A stretch of DNA of 38,560 bases from Ilumatobacteraceae bacterium (GTDB taxonomy: Bacteria > Actinomycetota > Acidimicrobiia > Acidimicrobiales > Ilumatobacteraceae). Position 1 is the stretch's first letter, and every line of letters begins with the position of its first letter. A program made the translations under genes and the position numbers. This document shows positions 35,106 to 38,560 of the stretch, one piece after another. The notes beneath the pieces were generated by a model, which made no database searches, was not told where the DNA came from, and worked only from the letters and a program-made list of their open reading frames with translations. The stretch covers positions 1 to 38,560 of the forward strand of contig JALHOG010000052.1 in NCBI GenBank assembly GCA_022843125.1, written 5' to 3'.

Positions 35106-35747
35106 GTGACCGCCGCGATTCTCACTCCCACCCACCGCCGGACGCTCGCCGACACCCTGCCGGGTGCGCGAGTGCGCGATGCCGTGCTCGTCGTGGGCTT
35201 CGCGCTGCTCACGGCGCTCGCCGCGCAGATCTCGATCCCGCTCGGCTTCACCCCAGTGCCGATCACCGGCCAGACCTTCGCCGTGCTCCTCGCCGGCGGA
35301 GCGCTCGGTGCGGTTCGCGGGATGTCGTCGCAGTTCCTGTATGTCGCGATGGGCGCGATCGGGCTCCCGTTCTACGCCGACGGCGACGGCGGCTGGACCG
35401 CCGCCACCGGTTCGACCGCCGGGTACCTCGTCGGGTTCATCGTTGCCGCAGGTGTCGTCGGATGGATGGCCGAGCACGGCCAGGACCGCAAGGTCGCGAC
35501 GGCGATCCCGGCGTTCCTCGTCGGCAGCGTCATCATCTACGGGCTCGGTGCCGCGTGGCTGTCGCACTCGATCGGCGTGCCGCTGACCGCCGGCATCGCG
35601 GCCGACGGCTCGGTCGAGCCGAGCGCGATCGCATACGGCGTCGGACCGTTCCTCGTCGGCGACGTGCTCAAGGCGGCGCTGGCCGGTCTGTTGCTGCCTG
35701 CCGCGTGGCGGGCGCGTGAGCTCGTCGAGGGCGACAACCGCGGCTGA
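35106..35747 (+). CDS. bioY: Biotin transporter BioY
   Basis: A 213-residue integral membrane substrate-binding (S) component for biotin uptake of the ECF type. Family marks: helix AVLVVGFALLTALAAQISIPL, then TPVPITGQTFAVLLAGGALG, RGMSSQFLYVAMGAIGLPFYA, the glycine-rich turn, TGSTAGYLVGFIVAA, and a C-terminal helix PFLVGDVLKAALAGLLLPAAW. GTG 35106 is preferred on the -10 evidence; the frame is open to GTG 35055, which overlaps the previous stop by four bases. No BioM/BioN energising genes are seen, as is common for solitary BioY. Its place between a biotin-dependent carboxylase pair and the AtuA gene suggests co-supply of cofactor. Confidence 0.93.
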   Translation: MTAAILTPTHRRTLADTLPGARVRDAVLVVGFALLTALAAQISIPLGFTPVPITGQTFAVLLAGGALGAVRGMSSQFLYVAMGAIGLPFYADGDGGWTAATGSTAGYLVGFIVAAGVVGWMAEHGQDRKVATAIPAFLVGSVIIYGLGAAWLSHSIGVPLTAGIAADGSVEPSAIAYGVGPFLVGDVLKAALAGLLLPAAWRARELVEGDNRG

Positions 35748-35780
35748 CGCTCTGGTCGGCGGCGGTCGCGGCGAGGCTCG

Positions 35781-35786
35781 TACGCT
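35781..35786 (+). promoter_or_regulatory. -10 element for the AtuA-domain gene
   Basis: TACGCT nine bases before ATG 35796. The bases GTCGGCTGC between them nearly repeat those between the -10 and ATG at 12418 (GTCGGTTGC). Confidence 0.45.
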
Positions 35787-35795
35787 GTCGGCTGC

Positions 35796-37553
35796 ATGAC
35801 CGAACCGATCCGCATCGCGAACTGCTCGGGCTTCTTCGGCGACCGCCTGTCGGGAGCGCGCGAGATGGTCGAGGGTGGTCCGATCGACGTGCTCACGGGC
35901 GACTGGCTCGCCGAGCTGACGATGCTGATCCTCAGTCGCATCCGCGCCAAGCAACCGGGCCGCGGCTTCGCGTCGACCTTCGTCACGCAGATGGAGCAGG
36001 TGATGGGCACCTGCCTCGACCGCGGCATCAAGGTGGTGTCGAACGCCGGCGGGCTCGATCCGGCCGGCTGCGCCGAGGCGGTCGAGCAGGTCGCGGCGAA
36101 GCTCGGCCTCACGCCGACGATCGCGTACGTCGACGGTGACGATCTGCTGCCGCGCATCACCGACCTCGTCGAGGCGGGTGCGCTGCGCCCGTTCGACGCC
36201 GACGGCGATCTCGGCGACGTTTCCCGCTTCCTCACCGCCAACGCCTACCTCGGGTGCTGGGGGATCGTCGAAGCGCTCGGGCGCGGCGCCGACATCGTCA
36301 TCACCGGCCGCGTCACCGACGCGGCCGTCACGTGCGGCCCGGCGGCGTGGCACCACGGCTGGGCACGCGACGACTGGGGCGCGCTCGCCGGCGCGGTGGT
36401 CGCCGGCCATGTCATCGAGTGCTCGGCGCAGGCGACCGGTGGCAACTACTCGTTCTTCACCGAGGTGCCGGGCATGGAGCGGGTCGGGTTCCCGTGGGCC
36501 GAGGTCGCGGCCGACGGCAGCTCGGTGATCGGCAAGCACGACGGCACCGGCGGCCAGGTGTCGATCGGCACCGTCACGTCGCAGCTGCTCTACGAGATCG
36601 CCGGCCCGCGCTACCTCGGCCCCGACGTGTCCGCCCGGTTCGACACGATCGAGCTGACCGAGATCGCCCCCGACCGCGTGCGCATCAGCGGCGCTGTCGG
36701 CGAGCCACCGCCCTCGACGCTGAAGGTCGCGACGAACGAGCTCGGCGGCTATCGCAACGACATCGCCGTCGCGCTCACGGGCCTCGACATCGAGGAGAAG
36801 GCGAAGGTGGTCGAGGACGCGTTCTGGGCGGCGTGCCCGTACGGTCCGGACGACTTCGCATCGGTGCGCACCCGCGTCGTGCGCACCGACCACGACGACC
36901 CGCGTTCCAACGAGGCAGCCACGGCGTCGTGGCGGATCACCGTGAAGGACCCCGACGAACGCAAGGTCGGGCGCGCGTTCAGCAACGCCTTCATCGAGAC
37001 AGCGCTCGCGAGCATCCCCGGCCTCTACGGCCTGTCGGGCGGCCCGTCGGCGGCGTCGCCGTTCGGCGTCTACCGGCCGGCGCTCGTCGACGGGGCACTG
37101 GTCCCGCAGTACGTCCACGTCGGCGGCGCGACCGTGCAGGTCGATTCGGCGGCGCCTGTCAACGGGCCGGCCACCACGACGGTCGAGGCACCGGCGTGGA
37201 CGGCGCAGACCGACCACGGACCGACCGTTCGGTCACCGCTCGGGCGCGTCGTCGGGGCACGGTCGGGCGACAAGGGCGGTGATGCCAACCTCGGCGTGTT
37301 CGCCCGCACCGATGCGGCGTTCGAGTGGGTGCGCGACTTCCTGTCGGTCGAGCGCCTGCGCGAGCTGCTGCCGGAGGCGGAGGACCTGACCGTCGATCGC
37401 CACGAGCTCGCCAACGTGCGCTCGCTCAACTTCGTGCTGCGCGGGCTGCTCGAGGAGGGCGTGGCGGCGTCGAGCCGTCAGGACGCGCAGGCCAAGAGTC
37501 TCGGCGAGTGGCTGCGCGCACGCGTCGTCGACGTGCCGAGCTCGTTGCTCTGA
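35796..37553 (+). CDS. AtuA (DUF1446) protein fused to an AtuA-like ferredoxin-fold domain
   Basis: A 585-residue protein. The AtuA domain (~1-450) begins RIANCSGFFGDRLSGAREM, GPIDVLTGDWLAELTMLIL, and continues VVSNAGGLDPAGCAEAV, ADIVITGRVTDAAVTCGPA and ATGGNYSFFTEV, where the family's 'GGN.SDF' element is changed, and GTGGQVSIGTVTSQLLYEI. The last ~110 residues (LGRVVGARSGDKGGDANLGV, LNFVLRGLLEEGV, RQDAQAKSLGEWL) are the AtuA-like ferredoxin-fold domain that is a separate gene in some bacteria. In Pseudomonas atuA is part of the acyclic terpene (citronellol/geraniol) pathway together with a geranyl-CoA carboxylase, but its reaction is not defined. Here it lies 1.7 kb from a carboxylase pair. 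It shares one base with the next gene. Confidence 0.9.
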   Translation: MTEPIRIANCSGFFGDRLSGAREMVEGGPIDVLTGDWLAELTMLILSRIRAKQPGRGFASTFVTQMEQVMGTCLDRGIKVVSNAGGLDPAGCAEAVEQVAAKLGLTPTIAYVDGDDLLPRITDLVEAGALRPFDADGDLGDVSRFLTANAYLGCWGIVEALGRGADIVITGRVTDAAVTCGPAAWHHGWARDDWGALAGAVVAGHVIECSAQATGGNYSFFTEVPGMERVGFPWAEVAADGSSVIGKHDGTGGQVSIGTVTSQLLYEIAGPRYLGPDVSARFDTIELTEIAPDRVRISGAVGEPPPSTLKVATNELGGYRNDIAVALTGLDIEEKAKVVEDAFWAACPYGPDDFASVRTRVVRTDHDDPRSNEAATASWRITVKDPDERKVGRAFSNAFIETALASIPGLYGLSGGPSAASPFGVYRPALVDGALVPQYVHVGGATVQVDSAAPVNGPATTTVEAPAWTAQTDHGPTVRSPLGRVVGARSGDKGGDANLGVFARTDAAFEWVRDFLSVERLRELLPEAEDLTVDRHELANVRSLNFVLRGLLEEGVAASSRQDAQAKSLGEWLRARVVDVPSSLL

Positions 37554-37939
37554 TGCGCTGGATCGTCGACGGCAACAACGTCTACGGCTCGCGGCCCGAC
37601 GGCTGGTGGAACGACCGTGGCGCTGCGGCGGCACGGTTCGCACAGCGCGTCGCCGAGTGGTGCCGCACCCACGATGACGACGTGACCCTGGTGTTCGACG
37701 GGCCGCTACCGACCGCCGTGACCGACCTCGGTGGAGGCAACCTCGCGATCGTCGAGGCGCCGCGCCGGGGCCGCAACGCCGCCGACGACCTGATCGCCCG
37801 CCTCGCCGACGAGCACCTGGACACCCACCCCGACGTCGAGCTGACCGTCGTCACCTCCGACAAGGGTCTGCGCGACCGGCTCGACCCCGCCGTCACCGTG
37901 ATCGGCAGCGGCCGATTCCGCGAGCTGATCGGCTACTGA
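37553..37939 (+). CDS. NYN/YacP-like PIN-fold nuclease domain protein
   Basis: A 128-residue protein of the NYN (PIN-like) ribonuclease group, YacP type. Acidic metal-binding positions are in WIVDGNNVYGSRPDGWW (first Asp), VTLVFDGP, NAADDLIARL (Asp pair) and TVVTSDKGLRDR (Asp of 'SD'). All four expected acidic sites are present, so metal-dependent RNase activity is plausible. It is coupled to the AtuA gene (stop and start share A37553), which may only reflect packing. It ends 10 bp before the convergent repeat-protein gene; no clear terminator between them. Confidence 0.85.
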   Translation: MRWIVDGNNVYGSRPDGWWNDRGAAAARFAQRVAEWCRTHDDDVTLVFDGPLPTAVTDLGGGNLAIVEAPRRGRNAADDLIARLADEHLDTHPDVELTVVTSDKGLRDRLDPAVTVIGSGRFRELIGY

Positions 37940-37948
37940 GCCGGCCGG

Positions 37949-38560
37949 TCAGTCGACGTCGACGACCTCCGGACCATCGCCCTCGGGCAGGTAGCCGGCG
38001 ACGTCGATGATGACGTCGGTGGTGGTCAGCGCGAACACGCAGATCCTGCCGTCGGTGCCGAGCTTGGCGACGACGGCGTTCGGGGTGGTCTGCCCGGCGG
38101 CGGTGTAGTTGACGTTGCTGGCGTTGGGCGCCGGTCGCCCGCACGGGAAGACGGTGAGGAACCCGGGACCGGTGGTGTTGGTCGCCGTCACGTTCAACGC
38201 GACGGATGCAGCCCCGCTCGGGAGACCGGCTCGGCCACCGACCTGCACCTCCCGGGCGGTCCCACCGACGATTGCCCCGCCGCCGGCACCGAGGCCGTCG
38301 ACCGTGGTCGCCCCGGCGCGGGTGTCGAGCACGCGCACCGGGTTGGTGAGCGGCGCGAGCCCGTCGGCGTTCGCGAAGTAGCCGGCGACGTCGACGATGA
38401 CGTCGGCGGTGGTGAGGGCGAAGATGCAGAGCTTGCCGTCCGTGCCGAGCTTGGCGACGACGGCGTTCGGGGTGGTCTGCCCGGCGGCGGTGTAGTTGAC
38501 GTTGCTGGCGTTGGGAGCCGGTTGCCCGCACGGGAAGACGGTGAGGAACCCGGGACCGAT
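37949..38560 (-). CDS. Secreted repeat protein, C-terminal part (runs off the right edge)
   Basis: The minus-strand frame is open from base 38560 to the stop at 37949, giving the last 203 residues of a larger protein. It contains two copies of the repeat seen in the gene at 8696-10837: PGFLTVFPCG, PNASNVNYTAAGQTTPNAVV, AKLGTDGK/R, FALTT.DVI.DVAGY and PVRVLDTRAG. The repeat period is 129 codons (387 bp). The protein ends a few residues after the last VAGYLPEG, so here the repeats are C-terminal, not followed by another domain. A shorter start at 38338 is only an internal Met. Location is presumably envelope or extracellular; function unknown. Confidence 0.85.
   Translation of the reverse strand: MGPGFLTVFPCGQPAPNASNVNYTAAGQTTPNAVVAKLGTDGKLCIFALTTADVIVDVAGYFANADGLAPLTNPVRVLDTRAGATTVDGLGAGGGAIVGGTAREVQVGGRAGLPSGAASVALNVTATNTTGPGFLTVFPCGRPAPNASNVNYTAAGQTTPNAVVAKLGTDGRICVFALTTTDVIIDVAGYLPEGDGPEVVDVD
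37988..38560. repeat. 387-bp-offset DNA direct repeat
   Basis: Bases 37991-38173 and 38378-38560 are close to identical (about nine of ten bases, with runs of more than 40 exact matches around 38053-38131). Much closer than the protein repeats of the 8.7-kb gene, implying recent duplication or gene conversion. Confidence 0.85.

Noticed and set aside
32845..37217. Two minus-strand frames of 700-750 codons opposite carboxylase, BioY and AtuA genes
   Set aside because: Both are shadows of well-identified plus-strand genes with convincing motifs.

Overview
The window is high-GC (roughly two-thirds or more G+C) bacterial chromosome with strong G/C bias at third codon positions. Its gene content points to an actinomycete of the class Acidimicrobiia, most like Ilumatobacter (inference from family content, not from a marker gene): a B12-dependent class II ribonucleotide reductase, an LLM-class oxidoreductase, tandem secreted repeat domains, an LPXTG-type surface protein, and many start codons with a TAnnnT hexamer just upstream and no Shine-Dalgarno sequence, as in leaderless actinobacterial transcripts. 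No rRNA, tRNA, CRISPR array or intact insertion sequence was seen.

Layout. 1-2.1 kb: 3' end of nrdJ, a decaying 23-bp repeat array and a strong terminator. 2.2-5.9 kb: an accessory-looking stretch with a small YjzC-like protein, gene debris, a CoiA-like protein, an unrecognised secreted/membrane protein and the 3' remnant of an O-methyltransferase. 6-10.8 kb: an LPXTG surface protein, an AlkB-like dioxygenase and a secreted three-repeat protein with a C-terminal beta-rich domain. 10.9-15.5 kb: an LLM oxidoreductase, then an HxlR regulator divergent from a molybdopterin oxidoreductase-RidA pair, with nested inverted repeats between them.

15.5-25.2 kb is the most coherent part. It holds a LacI-family regulator, a sugar ABC importer (two permeases and a lipoprotein, no ATPase), a GH4 alpha-galactosidase (MelA type) and GalT. 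Between GalT and the importer, in opposite orientation to GalT, lies a translationally coupled pair: a seven-blade FG-GAP/ASPIC-UnbV (CRTAC1-like) secreted protein and a polytopic membrane protein with HxxxH motifs. Two divergent promoter regions, 7.6 kb apart, carry almost the same 36-bp palindrome in exactly the same position relative to back-to-back -10 boxes. This ties importer, glycosidase, GalT, regulator and the CRTAC1-membrane pair into one predicted alpha-galactoside regulon.

25.2-38.6 kb: an NTF2-like protein, a methyltransferase, a CaiB/BaiF CoA-transferase and a low-complexity repeat protein. A catabolic neighbourhood follows: an acyl-CoA dehydrogenase and a PAP2 phosphatase on the minus strand; biotin-dependent acyl-CoA carboxylase beta and alpha subunits, a Gfo/Idh/MocA oxidoreductase, the biotin transporter BioY, an AtuA-domain protein and a NYN/PIN-like nuclease on the plus strand. 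The right edge cuts a second protein built from the same secreted repeat as the 8.7-kb gene.
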